Notes: a model not told the origin generated them from the letters alone. A stretch of DNA of 64,000 bases from Paenirhizobium naphthalenivorans (GCF_007992095.1 NZ_BJZP01000004.1:124001-188000), one strand, 5' to 3'; numbered from the stretch's first letter, positions 53,966 through 63,390 are shown. Translations and numbers: made by a program.

Positions 53966-54091
53966 TCTATACCGCAGGCATCCGAAGAAACGATGGAAGT
54001 GCCCGGATCCGCCTGGGTCGTCCGGTGCGCCGATCCGCAGGGCGCCTATTTCGCGCTGGTCGCGCCGAATCGCTGGCGGACTGGATTAGTC
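53966..54091 (+). pseudogene. Remnant of a VOC-family gene (C-terminal end)
   Basis: In one frame this stretch reads EETMEVPGSAWVVRCADPQG and then AYFALVAP. This is the typical C-terminal strand of a vicinal-oxygen-chelate protein (DPQGAxFALV). No start, ribosome site or upstream domain is found, so the rest has been lost. The surrounding 340 bases (53,775-54,117) hold nothing else but the ohr terminator. Confidence 0.4.
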
Positions 54092-54117
54092 TCGATATCC
54101 GGCGGGCGATCGGCGCC

Positions 54118-54816
54118 TCACTTGTCGTTCGTGCTCTGGGCTCTGGCAGAGGTTTTCTGCCGGTAGAGATGGGCGACCAATGCGCAGCCCAGCGCCCATC
54201 CGGCGCCGATCGACCAGCCGGCCAGGACATCGGTGGGATAGTGTACGCCGAGGTAGATTCGGCTCAGGCCGACGATCACCGTCAGGAACACGGCGGCGCC
54301 GAGATAAAGGATCTTCTGCCCGCGCGTTTCCGCCATTTCGGCAAGCAGCGCACCGAGTGTCAGGTAGACGACGGCCGAGATCGTCGCGTGGCCGCTTGGA
54401 AAACTCGCGGTGAATACGCGAGCGACCCCGGTGAGGTCGGGGCGAGGGCGGTCGAACAGGGATTTGAGGATGGTGCTGATAAGCGTGCCGCCGAGAACGC
54501 AGACAATGAGAAACCAACCCGTCCGTGCCCGCTTGACGAGAAAGAGATGGATGACGATGACTGTGATCAGGATGGTCAGGACGGAGAAACTGCCGAGCGC
54601 CGTGATGTCGCGGGCGGCTTCCTCCAGCCAGGCCGGGCCGATCGGGTCGGTGGGGTCGCCGGGCGTGCGCAGCGCCAGCAGAACGGCCTGATCGATCCCC
54701 ATCGTCTCGCCTTCGCTCACCTCGTCGGCGATCATTCCGAACCCGGCCAGGAGCGCGGCCAGTGCTGCGCCGCCGACATAGAAGGAAAGCGAGCCGCTGC
54801 TTCTTTTCCAGATCAT
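54118..54816 (-). CDS. PAP2-family phosphatase, membrane-bound
   Basis: The 232-residue protein has about six spans and the three PAP2 motifs: KSLFDRPRPDL, SFPSGHATISA and SRIYLGVHYPTDVLAG. It dephosphorylates a lipid or isoprenoid phosphate at the outer face of the inner membrane, for example undecaprenyl pyrophosphate or lipid A. The real substrate is unknown. Confidence 0.93.
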   Translation of the reverse strand: MIWKRSSGSLSFYVGGAALAALLAGFGMIADEVSEGETMGIDQAVLLALRTPGDPTDPIGPAWLEEAARDITALGSFSVLTILITVIVIHLFLVKRARTGWFLIVCVLGGTLISTILKSLFDRPRPDLTGVARVFTASFPSGHATISAVVYLTLGALLAEMAETRGQKILYLGAAVFLTVIVGLSRIYLGVHYPTDVLAGWSIGAGWALGCALVAHLYRQKTSARAQSTNDK

Positions 54817-55098
54817 TGGTGGTGTGAAACCCCGATAAGATTGCGACGAGGGCGTGGCCTCCCGGCCGGGCGGGCGTGCCTGAAGCGCTTATAGCCTGCG
54901 CATCCGCGCCACCGCAACGGCCACGAAGACGGAATCGTTTTCGTCCGGAACTGTGCGCACTTTCAAAGTGTTGGCCCCCTCGTGCGTCCGAAAAGACACG
55001 CGGCGCTCCGCATCGACGTCGGTTCGCAAACGTTGGGAAAATCTGTCGCGGAGAATAAAGGGGGAGCGATGGAGTGTCGCGGAACGGTCGGCGTTCTG

Positions 55099-55332
55099 TC
55101 AGACCGATTTGGTCGTCGCCTTCTTTGTCGTCCGCTTGGCGGGTTTGGCTTCCGCTTCCGATGGGGCCTCGGCTTCACGCTGCATGCGCAAGGCCTTCAG
55201 CATTTCGGTCTTCTTGTCGCGCGCAGTCACTTCCGCTGCGATAATGGCGCGAGCGGTGTGGTCCGTGGTCGACGCCTTGTCATGCGCTTCGACCTTGCCG
55301 GGTTTGAAGAATGTGTCTTTGGTTGCAGTCAT
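55099..55332 (-). CDS. Small basic conserved protein
   Basis: The 77-residue product begins MTATKDTFFKPGKVEAHDKA and has a charged helix (RDKKTEMLKALRMQREAEA) and a Lys/Thr/Ala-rich tail. It is not a known enzyme. It is downstream of rpsU on the same strand. The composition and the conserved-looking helix suggest a real small nucleic-acid- or ribosome-associated protein, but the function is unknown. The 282 bases beyond its end, up to the PAP2 gene, hold nothing I can name. Confidence 0.6.
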   Translation of the reverse strand: MTATKDTFFKPGKVEAHDKASTTDHTARAIIAAEVTARDKKTEMLKALRMQREAEAPSEAEAKPAKRTTKKATTKSV

Positions 55333-55403
55333 GGATCAGCCTTCCGATAGCAGACGGAGGACGGCTTGCGCCCAAGAGTGGGCGCAGGCCGCGGGTCAGG
55401 CCA

Positions 55404-55643
55404 TTAGCGGGTGCGGACGGCAGCCTTCTTCGGCATCGGCAGGAGACCTTCGCGCTGCATTTTCTTGCGGGCCAGCTTGCGCAGACGGCGCACGGCCTCG
55501 GCCTTTTCACGCACGCGCTTTTCCGACGGCTTTTCAAAGGCGCTGCGGGCCTTCATTTCGCGAAAGAGACCTTCGCGCTGCATCTTTTTCTTGAGCACGC
55601 GGAGTGCCTGGTCGACATTGTTGTCTCGAACGAGAACCTGCAA
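55404..55643 (-). CDS. rpsU: 30S ribosomal protein S21
   Basis: The 79-residue protein starts [25 protein letters not shown], which is the bS21 signature. It ends in a basic tail ([16 protein letters not shown]). S21 helps base pairing between 16S rRNA and mRNA leaders and is often cold-inducible in alphaproteobacteria. It lies in a group with two cspA genes. Confidence 0.97.
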   Translation of the reverse strand: MQVLVRDNNVDQALRVLKKKMQREGLFREMKARSAFEKPSEKRVREKAEAVRRLRKLARKKMQREGLLPMPKKAAVRTR

Positions 55644-55698
55644 GGTATTTCCTTTCCATCGGCGGCCAGGCCGCCGTTTCGTGTTTGAGGGTTTAAGA

Positions 55699-55983
55699 CT
55701 AGCGTCCGACGCGGATCAAGGAGAGCTTCAGCCACGGCTCGGCCGGGGCCGTCGCCTGGTGTTGCCTTTCCACCGCTCCCGACGACGTCTGGACGCCATC
55801 GATATCGGACAAGGTGACGCGGCGTTCGAAATTCTCCGCCTCGAAACGGACGCGGTATTCCGGCTCGCCATGCTCTGCGGGCAGAATCGTAACGATCCGG
55901 CACGCCTTCCTGTTCCGGCTGTTGCCGGAAATGCCGTCCCTAAGCATAACCAGGTCGCCCACACGGGGACTGGACTTGAGCAT
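55699..55983 (-). CDS. Conserved hypothetical protein, 94 residues
   Basis: The first 60 residues ([39 protein letters not shown]) resemble a short SH3- or KOW-like beta barrel, ending [11 protein letters not shown]. Such modules bind nucleic acid or proteins; the family is unnamed to me. The C-terminal 25 residues are low complexity. It sits between cspA and rpsU on the same strand. Confidence 0.7.
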   Translation of the reverse strand: MLKSSPRVGDLVMLRDGISGNSRNRKACRIVTILPAEHGEPEYRVRFEAENFERRVTLSDIDGVQTSSGAVERQHQATAPAEPWLKLSLIRVGR

Positions 55984-56033
55984 TTCGGTTCCTTTCCCGA
56001 CCTGTCAGCGACAAACGCTGACGCGGGTCAAAT

Positions 56034-56062
56034 CAAAAAGGCCGGGCGTTACCCCGACCTCT
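56034..56062 (-). terminator. Terminator of the first cspA
   Basis: On the minus strand GGTCGGG and CCCGGCC arms surround GTAACG and are followed by TTTTT (56035-56039). It lies about 60 bases after the cspA stop and before the 94-residue gene. Confidence 0.8.
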
Positions 56063-56121
56063 TCCTGTCACTCAAAGCCCCAACTGCCGGTATATCCGTA
56101 GTCAGTTGCGGCGAATGACAA

Positions 56122-56331
56122 TTACGCAGCCCGCAGGTTATCCGCCGAGTTCTTGCCCGACTTCTTGTCACGCACGATGTCGTAGGAGATCTTCTGACCT
56201 TCGACAAGTTCGCGCATTCCAGAGCGTTCGACCGCGGAAATATGGACGAAAACGTCCGTGGAACCATCCTCAGGTTCGATAAAGCCGAAGCCCTTGGTAC
56301 TGTTGAACCACTTTACGGTGCCGGTATTCAT
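56122..56331 (-). CDS. cspA: Cold-shock protein, CspA family (copy 1)
   Basis: This 69-residue single cold-shock domain protein has RNA-binding motifs RNP1 KGFGFIEP and RNP2 VFVHISAV. It melts RNA structure at low temperature. A leader of about 120 bases separates its promoter (56458-56485) from the start, as in cold-shock mRNAs. The second copy at 58196 shares most residues. Confidence 0.97.
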   Translation of the reverse strand: MNTGTVKWFNSTKGFGFIEPEDGSTDVFVHISAVERSGMRELVEGQKISYDIVRDKKSGKNSADNLRAA

Positions 56332-56457
56332 AACGATATCCTTTCAATCGTTGGCTTGACCGGGGAGGTATTCGCCCGGCCTGGATCGACGTTGAGAGGA
56401 AATCTGACAGTGCGCTGTGGCGCGTAGACAAAGTCACTAGCAATCTTCGATAGCGGC

Positions 56458-56485
56458 ATTATAGGCATTTCGGCCCAAATTGCAA
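56458..56485 (-). promoter_or_regulatory. Promoter of cspA copy 1
   Basis: On the minus strand TTGCAA (56480-56485) and TATAAT (56458-56463) are 16 bases apart. Transcription would start near 56451 and leave a 5' untranslated region of about 120 bases. Confidence 0.7.
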
Positions 56486-56550
56486 TGAAGGAATGAGAAA
56501 ATTCCAGATTTGCAATCAGGGCGCGCGTCGGACGAACTTGCCCGCGAAAC

Positions 56551-56838
56551 TCACTTGTTCTGCAAAAGCCACATCTTGCCGGCCATGGTGATGCCGTGCG
56601 CGGACTGTTCGACCGCGGTATCCGTATTCAGCACCTGCAAAAGGCCGTACTCGCGCAGTTCGTTGACCGTCGTGGTCTTGATCGACTTGATCTTCTGCGG
56701 CCGCTCCTTGAAACGATCGGTGCGCGCATAGGTCACCTGCGCGTTGAGGTGGGTCCAGCTGTTGCCCTCGGCGGGGAATAGGTCGCCGTCCTTGGCGAGT
56801 TTCAGTCCGCGGATTTGGACGGGGGAGAGTTCTAACAT
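56551..56838 (-). CDS. Conserved hypothetical protein, 95 residues
   Basis: The 95 residues start MLELSPVQIRGLKLAKDGDL, contain TTTVNELREYGLLQVLN as a probable helix-turn-helix-like segment, and end GITMAGKMWLLQNK. No membrane span or signal is present. It could be a small DNA-binding protein, but I do not recognise it. It is located between cspA copy 1 and the desaturase, on the same strand. ATG 56838 was chosen; a longer frame upstream overlaps the desaturase stop. Confidence 0.7.
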   Translation of the reverse strand: MLELSPVQIRGLKLAKDGDLFPAEGNSWTHLNAQVTYARTDRFKERPQKIKSIKTTTVNELREYGLLQVLNTDTAVEQSAHGITMAGKMWLLQNK

Positions 56839-56911
56839 GGTTGGTCCTTGAATACTGAGTCGGTTTTTCGGGATGGATGGCGGCCGGCCTGGACCCGGTC
56901 GCCTGCCGCCT

Positions 56912-57955
56912 TCAGGCAGCCATAAGGGCGTTGGCCTCGCGGAAGGAGAGGAGTTTACCGCCTCTTTCGTCCCACAAGGCGAGTTTGACGCAAGAGAGGC
57001 TGTCGCGAATCGTGATTCGGCCAATGCTGGCCAGCTCCGGATAGTCGCGCAAAACTTCGGGCAGCCGATAGTAAGGTATGCGGCTTGCCAGGTGGTGGAC
57101 GTGGTGGATGCCGATGTTGCCGGTCAGCCAGCGCAGCGCGAGCGGCAGGTCGTAATGCGAGGCGCCGTGCAGTGCGGCCTTCGGAAACTTCCAGTCCTCG
57201 CCCTTCGACCAGTGCGTCTCTTCGAACTGGTGCTGCACGTAGAACAGCCAGATGCCGGCTGCCCCGGCGATCAGCACGGCCGGCAGGTGAATGACGAGGA
57301 AGGGCACGAGACCGACGGCCCAGATCATCAGAGCCGAGAGCGCGATGATGCCGAGATTGGTGCCCATGGTTGAGATCCACGGGCGCGCGCCGTCTTTCAT
57401 CATGCCGAACGGCAGGCGCTGCTTGAGCAGGAAGACAAAGGTCGGGCCGATGCCGAACATGACCACCGGATTGCGATAAAGCCGGTAGGCTAGCCGCCCG
57501 CGCGGTGAAAGAGCGCGATATTCCTCGACCGTCAACGTGGTTATGTCGCCCACGCCGCGTTCGTCGAGGTTGCCGGCGGTGGCATGGTGGGCGGCGTGGG
57601 CCCGGCGCCAGTAGTCGTAAGGGGTGAGTGTCAGTACGCCGATCAGTCGGCCGGTCCAGTCATCCAGCCGGCGTCGGGCGAAGAACGAGCCGTGCCCGCA
57701 ATCGTGCTGGATCATAAACAGGCGCAGCAGAAATATACCGGCCGGAACAACGGCGATCAGGCCGAACCAGAAGCCGTTGATCAGCGAGATATAGGCGATG
57801 GCCCAGAATACGACGATCGGAACGAGCGTGACGGCCAGCTCGAAGACGCTGCGCCCAAGGCGCGGCTGGCGATAGCGGGCCAGCAGCTTCAGCCAGGCGC
57901 CGACATTCTCCTCGGCCGGAGCTTCCGGGGCCTTGATGGCGACATTGACGTTCAT
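56912..57955 (-). CDS. Membrane fatty acid desaturase
   Basis: The 347-residue protein has four or more membrane spans and the three histidine boxes HDCGH (84-88), HAAHH (120-124) and HHVHH near 290, which bind the di-iron centre. The box spacing suits delta-12-type acyl-lipid desaturases. It introduces double bonds to keep membranes fluid, fitting its place between two cold-shock genes. ATG 57955 was chosen because MNVNVAIKAPEAP opens the conserved part. Confidence 0.94.
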   Translation of the reverse strand: MNVNVAIKAPEAPAEENVGAWLKLLARYRQPRLGRSVFELAVTLVPIVVFWAIAYISLINGFWFGLIAVVPAGIFLLRLFMIQHDCGHGSFFARRRLDDWTGRLIGVLTLTPYDYWRRAHAAHHATAGNLDERGVGDITTLTVEEYRALSPRGRLAYRLYRNPVVMFGIGPTFVFLLKQRLPFGMMKDGARPWISTMGTNLGIIALSALMIWAVGLVPFLVIHLPAVLIAGAAGIWLFYVQHQFEETHWSKGEDWKFPKAALHGASHYDLPLALRWLTGNIGIHHVHHLASRIPYYRLPEVLRDYPELASIGRITIRDSLSCVKLALWDERGGKLLSFREANALMAA

Positions 57956-58109
57956 GAAGTCCGATCCGTTGGTAATCGACAGGCAGTTTGGGTAAGGGGG
58001 CATCGCTCGATGCCCCTCTCGGCGAGGTCGTCGCGCGATGAGCGGATCAACCCTTCCTGGCTGGCCGTAGTGTGTTGCAACCTGGAAATTCAGCCGATCT
58101 TGCAAATGC

Positions 58110-58135
58110 AAAAAAGGCCAGACATACGCCTGGCC
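58110..58135 (-). terminator. Terminator of the second cspA
   Basis: GGCCAG (58116-58121) and CTGGCC (58130-58135) form the stem. TTTTTT follows on the minus strand (58110-58115). It is 60 bases beyond the stop codon. Confidence 0.8.
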
Positions 58136-58195
58136 CTCTCCAATATCTTCGCCCGCCATGCCAGTACATCCGTGGTCATGGCTTCGGCAGAAGCG

Positions 58196-58405
58196 TTAGG
58201 CGGCCTGCAGCTGGCCGGCGGACATCTTGCCCGACTTGTTGTCGCGTTCCAGCTCGAAGCTGATCTTCTGGCCTTCGACGAGGTCACGCATGCCTGCGCG
58301 CTCTACAGCCGAGATGTGAACGAATACGTCCGCACCGCCGTTGTCAGGCTGAATGAAGCCGAAGCCCTTGGTGGAATTGAACCATTTTACTGTGCCGGTG
58401 GTCAT
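58196..58405 (-). CDS. cspA: Cold-shock protein, CspA family (copy 2)
   Basis: This 69-residue cold-shock domain protein has RNP1 KGFGFIQP and RNP2 VFVHISAV. It differs from copy 1 mostly in the middle and end ([27 protein letters not shown]). The leader from the promoter at 58541-58569 is about 130 bases. ATG 58405 begins MTTGTVKWF; the frame opens upstream without a site. Confidence 0.97.
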   Translation of the reverse strand: MTTGTVKWFNSTKGFGFIQPDNGGADVFVHISAVERAGMRDLVEGQKISFELERDNKSGKMSAGQLQAA

Positions 58406-58540
58406 GACGAACCCTTTCTTAGCAACATTTAGTGCCGCCGTACGGCGCACGACGGTTTTTCGACTTTTTGAGAGGGGGAAGTTCGTCCAGAGGCGCATGG
58501 CGCCATAAACAAATATCGGCAAACAAAGTATCGATGAGCC

Positions 58541-58569
58541 TTAATACACGGCGGGCCTGCTCATGTCAA
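58541..58569 (-). promoter_or_regulatory. Promoter of cspA copy 2
   Basis: On the minus strand TTGACA (58564-58569) and TATTAA (58541-58546) are 17 bases apart, a near-consensus sigma-70 promoter. The start would be near 58534. Confidence 0.75.
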
Positions 58570-58682
58570 CTTTTTGTTTCACGCATGTTTTAGGTGCTAC
58601 CTATAATTGTTTAATTACACAAGCAAACGCCCCGGCGCGGTTGTGTCATTGTCACGCCGGGCCTGCTCTTTCTTGTTCAGCT

Positions 58683-60293
58683 CTACCGCCTCAGGCTTCC
58701 CAGGATGCCGCGCACGATCGCCCGGCCGACGGAGGTGGCGACCGAGCGGGCAGCGCTCTTCATCGCCGCTTCGATCACCGTCTCGCGCTGGTAGCCTGAG
58801 GTCTTGCGTGTCGTGGTTTTCGTCGGTCGGCTGTCGTCGTCCTTTTCCTTGTCGCCGAAGCCGGGCAGGGTCCAGCGGCCGGCGGCGCTGTCCTTTTCCG
58901 CGCCGCGTGTCGTGCGCTCCTCGGCCGCCTTGCGGGCGGCTTCGGCGTCCGCTGCCTTTTGTCCACGGGCCAGCAGGATCTCGTAGGCCGATTCCCTGTC
59001 GACATCCTTGTCATAGATCCCGGCGACCGGGCTGACATTGATCACCGCGCGGCGCTCGGCGTCGCTGATGGGGCCGGGGCGGCTCGATGGCGGGCGCACC
59101 AATGTGCGCTCGACGATCGAGGGGATGCCCTTGGATTGCAGTGTCGAGACCAGCGCCTCGCCGGTGCCGAGCATGGTGATCGCCGTTTCGCAGTCGAAGG
59201 CAGGGTTGGGGCGGAAGGTCGTCGCCGCCGTCTTCACCGCCTTCTGCTCGCGCGGCGTATAGGCGCGGAGCGCATGCTGGATGCGGTTGCCCATCTGCGC
59301 CAGCACGGTTTCCGGCACGTCGAGCGGGTTCTGCGTGACGAAATAGACGCCGACGCCCTTCGAGCGAATCAGCCGAACCACCTGCTCGATGCGCTCGATC
59401 AGCACCTTCGGCGCGTCCTTGAACAAGAGATGCGCCTCATCGAAGAAGAACACCAGCCTCGGCTTGTCGGGATCGCCGATTTCCGGCAGTTCCTCGAACA
59501 GTTCGGACAGCAGCCACAGCAGGAAGGTCGAGTAGAGCCTTGGGTTCATCATCAGCTTGTCGGCGGCCAACACCGAAATCGCGCCGCGCCCGTCATTGGT
59601 GGTGCGCATGATGTCGGAGATCGCCAGCGCCGGCTCGCCGAAGAAGTGTTCGGCGCCCTGCTGTTCCAGCACCAGCAGGCCGCGCTGCAACGAGCCGACC
59701 GAGGATTTGGAGATCAGCCCGAACTGGCTGGAAAGCTCGCTGGCATGCTCGCCCATATAGTTGAGCAGCGCCTGGAGATCCTTGAGATCGAGCAGCGGCA
59801 GGCCGCCCTGGTCGGCGATCTTGAAGGCGATGTTCAACACGCCTTCCTGCGCTTCGGAGGCATCCATCAACCGGGAGAGCAGAAGCGGCCCCATTTCGGC
59901 GACGGTGGTGCGAACCCGGTGGCCCTGTTCGCCGTAAAGATCCCAGAAGATCACCGGGAATTCCTGGTAGTCGAAATCGTCAAAGCCGATCTGCTTGGCC
60001 CGCTGGTCGACCCAATCCTTCGGCTCGCCCATCTTGGCGATACCGGAAAGGTCGCCCTTGATGTCGGCGCAGAACACCGGCACGCCGGCATTGGAGAAGC
60101 TCTCGGCGAGAACCTGCAACGTCACCGTCTTGCCGGTGCCGGTGGCGCCCGTGACGATGCCATGCCGGTTGCCGTATTTGAGTTCGAGATATTCGCCCTT
60201 GTTGAGGCTGTCGTCGGGATTTCGGCTGGTGCCGATATAGAGCTTTCCATCTTCGAGCATGCGCCGCTTTCCCGTCCCTTGTTCGGTCGACAT
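58683..60293 (-). CDS. HerA-like ATPase (DUF853 family)
   Basis: The 536-residue protein has Walker A GATGTGKT (49-56), Walker [11 protein letters not shown] near 285, and the family segment [23 protein letters not shown] with YTPREQK. A C-terminal charged region ([20 protein letters not shown]) ends in a short basic helix. Family members (YjgR) are helicase-like; the role is unclear. The gene is divergent from the small protein at 60510. Confidence 0.93.
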   Translation of the reverse strand: MSTEQGTGKRRMLEDGKLYIGTSRNPDDSLNKGEYLELKYGNRHGIVTGATGTGKTVTLQVLAESFSNAGVPVFCADIKGDLSGIAKMGEPKDWVDQRAKQIGFDDFDYQEFPVIFWDLYGEQGHRVRTTVAEMGPLLLSRLMDASEAQEGVLNIAFKIADQGGLPLLDLKDLQALLNYMGEHASELSSQFGLISKSSVGSLQRGLLVLEQQGAEHFFGEPALAISDIMRTTNDGRGAISVLAADKLMMNPRLYSTFLLWLLSELFEELPEIGDPDKPRLVFFFDEAHLLFKDAPKVLIERIEQVVRLIRSKGVGVYFVTQNPLDVPETVLAQMGNRIQHALRAYTPREQKAVKTAATTFRPNPAFDCETAITMLGTGEALVSTLQSKGIPSIVERTLVRPPSSRPGPISDAERRAVINVSPVAGIYDKDVDRESAYEILLARGQKAADAEAARKAAEERTTRGAEKDSAAGRWTLPGFGDKEKDDDSRPTKTTTRKTSGYQRETVIEAAMKSAARSVATSVGRAIVRGILGSLRR

Positions 60294-60509
60294 GGAGCTT
60301 ATCGGCGAATTTGCGCCTGTCCCGTCATTCCCTGAATCGTCACCTTGCTGTTATAAGGATAGTGTGAAACATCGACAACAGGCCGAAGGCCCGTGACCGT
60401 GCGTCAGGGGCCGGGGACAAATGCGGTCGCGGGCGGGTAAGCCGCTTGAGTTCGCCGGAAACTTGAATTACGTTGACGTTAACGTCAGTTTTGAACCAGG
60501 AGGCTCACC

Positions 60510-60899
60510 ATGAATGAACTCGTAAACCGCATCGCCGACAAGGTTGGCATTGAACCGGCCGTGGCTGAAAAGACGGTCGGCATGATGCTTGGCTTCCTGC
60601 AACGCGAAGCTGCCGACGGCCCGATTGCCAAGATGATTGAATCCATCCCCGGCGCCCTCGACCTCGTCGCCAAGTACAATGGTGAAGGCGAAGGCAAGGG
60701 CCTGCTCGGCGGCCTGATGAGCGCGATCGGTGGCGGCGGTATCATGGGTCTCGGCCAGCAGCTGATGGCCCAGGGCCTCGGCATGGGCGAGATCTCCAAG
60801 CTCGCCAAGGAAACCATGACGGCCGCCCGCGAATACGCCGGCGACGAAGTGGTCGACGAAGTCGTCGCCTCGGTTCCGGGCCTGTCGCAGTTCGTCTGA
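60510..60899 (+). CDS. Small helical protein of unknown function
   Basis: The 129-residue protein is nearly all helical: MNELVNRIADKVGIEPAVAE, then GLLGGLMSAIGGGGIMGLGQ, then EYAGDEVVDEVVASVPGLSQ. It has a glycine-rich centre like DUF2267/DUF2780-type proteins, but the match is loose. No signal peptide is visible. AGGAGG lies about six bases before ATG. A clear terminator follows. Confidence 0.8.
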   Translation: MNELVNRIADKVGIEPAVAEKTVGMMLGFLQREAADGPIAKMIESIPGALDLVAKYNGEGEGKGLLGGLMSAIGGGGIMGLGQQLMAQGLGMGEISKLAKETMTAAREYAGDEVVDEVVASVPGLSQFV

Positions 60900-60924
60900 T
60901 CTGATCGGCACATTGATTTGAACA

Positions 60925-60953
60925 GGCCGCCGGAGCGATCCGGCGGCTTTTTT
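60925..60953 (+). terminator. Terminator of the small helical protein gene
   Basis: GCCGCCGGA and TCCGGCGGC form a nine-pair stem around GCGA. TTTTTT follows. Confidence 0.9.
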
Positions 60954-61090
60954 ATTGAGGCGAATTCGGCCTGAAATGGAGGCTCGTCTCACCTGGAAAG
61001 GGCGGAAAATTTCCGCCAGGATCGCAACACACCGATTTTCACGACCTTTCCGGATGTCAGCTTTTCCGCAACAGGCCGCAATGCCGCATT

Positions 61091-62458
61091 TTATCCAAAC
61101 GCCGGTTCTTGCGCGATCCAATTGGTGGCGGATTCATATTCCCGCCCAAGGGCCAAAACGTCGGCATCCCGTCCTCGACGGCCGATCAGCTGCAACCCCA
61201 TCGGTGTGCCCGCGTCGCCAAAGCCTGCCGGAACGCACAGCGCGGGCAGGCCGATAAGCGAGGCTGGCACCACAACCTCCATCCAGCGGTGATATGTGTC
61301 CATCGTCGTCCCGCCAATCGCATCCGGCCAAGACAGTCTCGCATCGAACGGAAACATCTGCGCCGATGGCAGGGCCAGTATATCGACCTCCATTTCCGCC
61401 CGGCAACGGAACCAATCCGAGCGGATCTCGCTCGCCTTTTGCACCGCTTCGGCGGTTGCGGCGAGGCCACGTTCAATCTCCCAGCGAAGCTCCGGCTTGA
61501 GCAGATCGTGCGGCTGTTGCAGCAGTGATCCGAGATCGCCCGCTATGGACCAGCTCCGCAGCAGGGTCCATGCCTCCCAAAGCGCCTCGGCCGGGAACGG
61601 CGGCGCCATGACCTTGACGGAATGGCCAAGCCCTTCGAGCACCTGGACCGCATTTTCGCATAGATCGAGAACGCCGGGTTCCATCCTGTAGGCTCCGCCC
61701 CAATCGCCCAGCCAGCCGATCGTCAGCTTCGCGGTTGGTGCGCCGGGCCGATAGGGCCCGCTGGAATGCGGATGGCTCGGATCATACTCCGACTGGATGC
61801 CAAGCAGCAGCTCCAGATCACGCATGGAGCGTGCCATGGGACCGTCCGTGGAGAGTTGCGACAAGAACATATCGCCCGGACCACCGCTTGCGACGAGGCC
61901 ATAGCTGGGGCGAAAGCCAAAGACGTTGTTCCACCCCGCAGGGTTGCGCAAAGATCCCATCATGTCGGACCCGTCCGCCAATGCCACCATCCGGCTCGCC
62001 AGTGCCGCGCCCGCGCCGCCACTCGATCCGCCGGCGGAGCGTGTCTGGTCAAAGGGGTTGCGCGTCACGCCATAAACCGGATTGTAGCTATGCGAGCCGA
62101 GACCGAATTCAGGCGTATTGGTCTTGCCGATGATGACCGCGCCGGCTTTGCGCAGGCGGGCAACCATCGGACTGTCTTTTGCTGGCACGTTATCTTTGAA
62201 GACAGGCGAGCCATAGCTGGTCACGATCCCCGCCGTCTCGGCCAGATCCTTGATCGCCATCGGCAGGCCTTGCAACAGGCCTGGGCGCGCGCGCTCGGCC
62301 TCTTCGAGCAGGATTTCGCGTTCCCGCAAGGCCACAATCGCGTTAATGCCGGGGTTTACGTCTGCGATCCGGTCAAGCGTTTCTTCCATCAGTTCTCTTG
62401 GACTGATGGTTCCGGCACGTAAGGCTGCCAGCTGGTAAGTGGCATCTTCTTTGATCAT
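61091..62458 (-). CDS. Amidase (amidase-signature family)
   Basis: The 455-residue enzyme has the Ser-cisSer-Lys triad: Lys70 in PMAIKDLAE, cis-Ser145 in AGGSSGG, and nucleophile Ser169 in GSDMMGSLRNPAG. The distance of 24 residues between the two serines is the family's. It hydrolyses a carboxamide, but the substrate is not indicated. Its ATG overlaps the stop of the MYG1 gene as ATGA, so the two are probably coupled. Confidence 0.94.
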   Translation of the reverse strand: MIKEDATYQLAALRAGTISPRELMEETLDRIADVNPGINAIVALREREILLEEAERARPGLLQGLPMAIKDLAETAGIVTSYGSPVFKDNVPAKDSPMVARLRKAGAVIIGKTNTPEFGLGSHSYNPVYGVTRNPFDQTRSAGGSSGGAGAALASRMVALADGSDMMGSLRNPAGWNNVFGFRPSYGLVASGGPGDMFLSQLSTDGPMARSMRDLELLLGIQSEYDPSHPHSSGPYRPGAPTAKLTIGWLGDWGGAYRMEPGVLDLCENAVQVLEGLGHSVKVMAPPFPAEALWEAWTLLRSWSIAGDLGSLLQQPHDLLKPELRWEIERGLAATAEAVQKASEIRSDWFRCRAEMEVDILALPSAQMFPFDARLSWPDAIGGTTMDTYHRWMEVVVPASLIGLPALCVPAGFGDAGTPMGLQLIGRRGRDADVLALGREYESATNWIAQEPAFG

Positions 62459-63390
62459 CTGACTATGACGCTCCTATCAACGGCTTTCACTGCGATGTCG
62501 GCCATTTCCAGGATCGCTTCGCGTGAGCTGGCAACGGCGATGAAACGGGCGTTGTGGCAGAATTTGGCGCCTTTGACGCCGCTTGCCTCTTCCAGTGCCG
62601 CATCCGTCAGTCCTGCCCAGGCGGCGGGCAGATCTGCACGTTGATCAAAGGTGTCGTTCGACAGCTTGATGCCATTCAGTGTCCAGTCACCGCCGCGCGG
62701 ATTGACCACGAACAGCATGTGATCAGCCTCCGCCTTGTCAAGTGCGGAGCGGTAGGGCATGCCCATGGGCAATTCGAGGATCGGCGATGAACCTGCCCTG
62801 GCGATGGCCTCCAGCACGATGCTCTGGGCGCGGGCCTTCGCCGCGAGGTTCTGGATGAAGGCCTCGATAAAACTGCGCGCAATGGGCAAGGCCGCGAAAA
62901 AGGCGTCGTCGTCAGCCGTCGGCGAGGTGTCGTCGAACACAGGTTTCAGGCTTCCCAGGAGTGCGGGCAAAGTCAAGATCGACAGCGGCCCCGCCACGGA
63001 CGGCTCCATGGCGCCGTTGTCCAGAAGATCGATCGGCAGGACAAACTTCGTGTCGAACGCGGTATGGATCGCCTCAATGTCATGATCGGGCACGCCCATC
63101 GCCGCCAGATATGTTCGACCATAATGGGACCAGATCAACCCAAAGGAACTGAACGGTTGACCGTCCTCACGCAGCGGACTGGGCCGCTGATGATGGTCGA
63201 AAATCTGGGCCTGCGGCTCGTGAGCGCCTCCCACATCGAAGATGATCCTGTCAGCGGCAGGCACTAGCCATTGCCGGTCGCGGGTGCGCTTCAGCTCGGC
63301 CTTGGGAAAGAGGCGTGTGAGCACGACAGAGGACAGCAATTCGTCCGCATGGAAGCCGCCAGAATGGGTGACAAGATGAGTGATGGTCAT
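62455..63390 (-). CDS. MYG1-family protein (UPF0160)
   Basis: The 311-residue protein has the DHH-superfamily-like signature THSGGFHADELL near its start and IFDHHQRP near 65, which bind metal in this family. Eukaryotic MYG1 is reported as a 3'-5' RNA exonuclease; the bacterial role is unknown. ATG 63390 begins the conserved part, preferred over upstream ATGs without a similar motif. It is the first gene of the MYG1-amidase pair. Confidence 0.9.
   Translation of the reverse strand: MTITHLVTHSGGFHADELLSSVVLTRLFPKAELKRTRDRQWLVPAADRIIFDVGGAHEPQAQIFDHHQRPSPLREDGQPFSSFGLIWSHYGRTYLAAMGVPDHDIEAIHTAFDTKFVLPIDLLDNGAMEPSVAGPLSILTLPALLGSLKPVFDDTSPTADDDAFFAALPIARSFIEAFIQNLAAKARAQSIVLEAIARAGSSPILELPMGMPYRSALDKAEADHMLFVVNPRGGDWTLNGIKLSNDTFDQRADLPAAWAGLTDAALEEASGVKGAKFCHNARFIAVASSREAILEMADIAVKAVDRSVIVR

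Noticed and set aside
58959-60335. 458-codon frame antisense to the HerA-like gene
   Set aside because: The minus strand has Walker A and B; this frame is a composition artefact.
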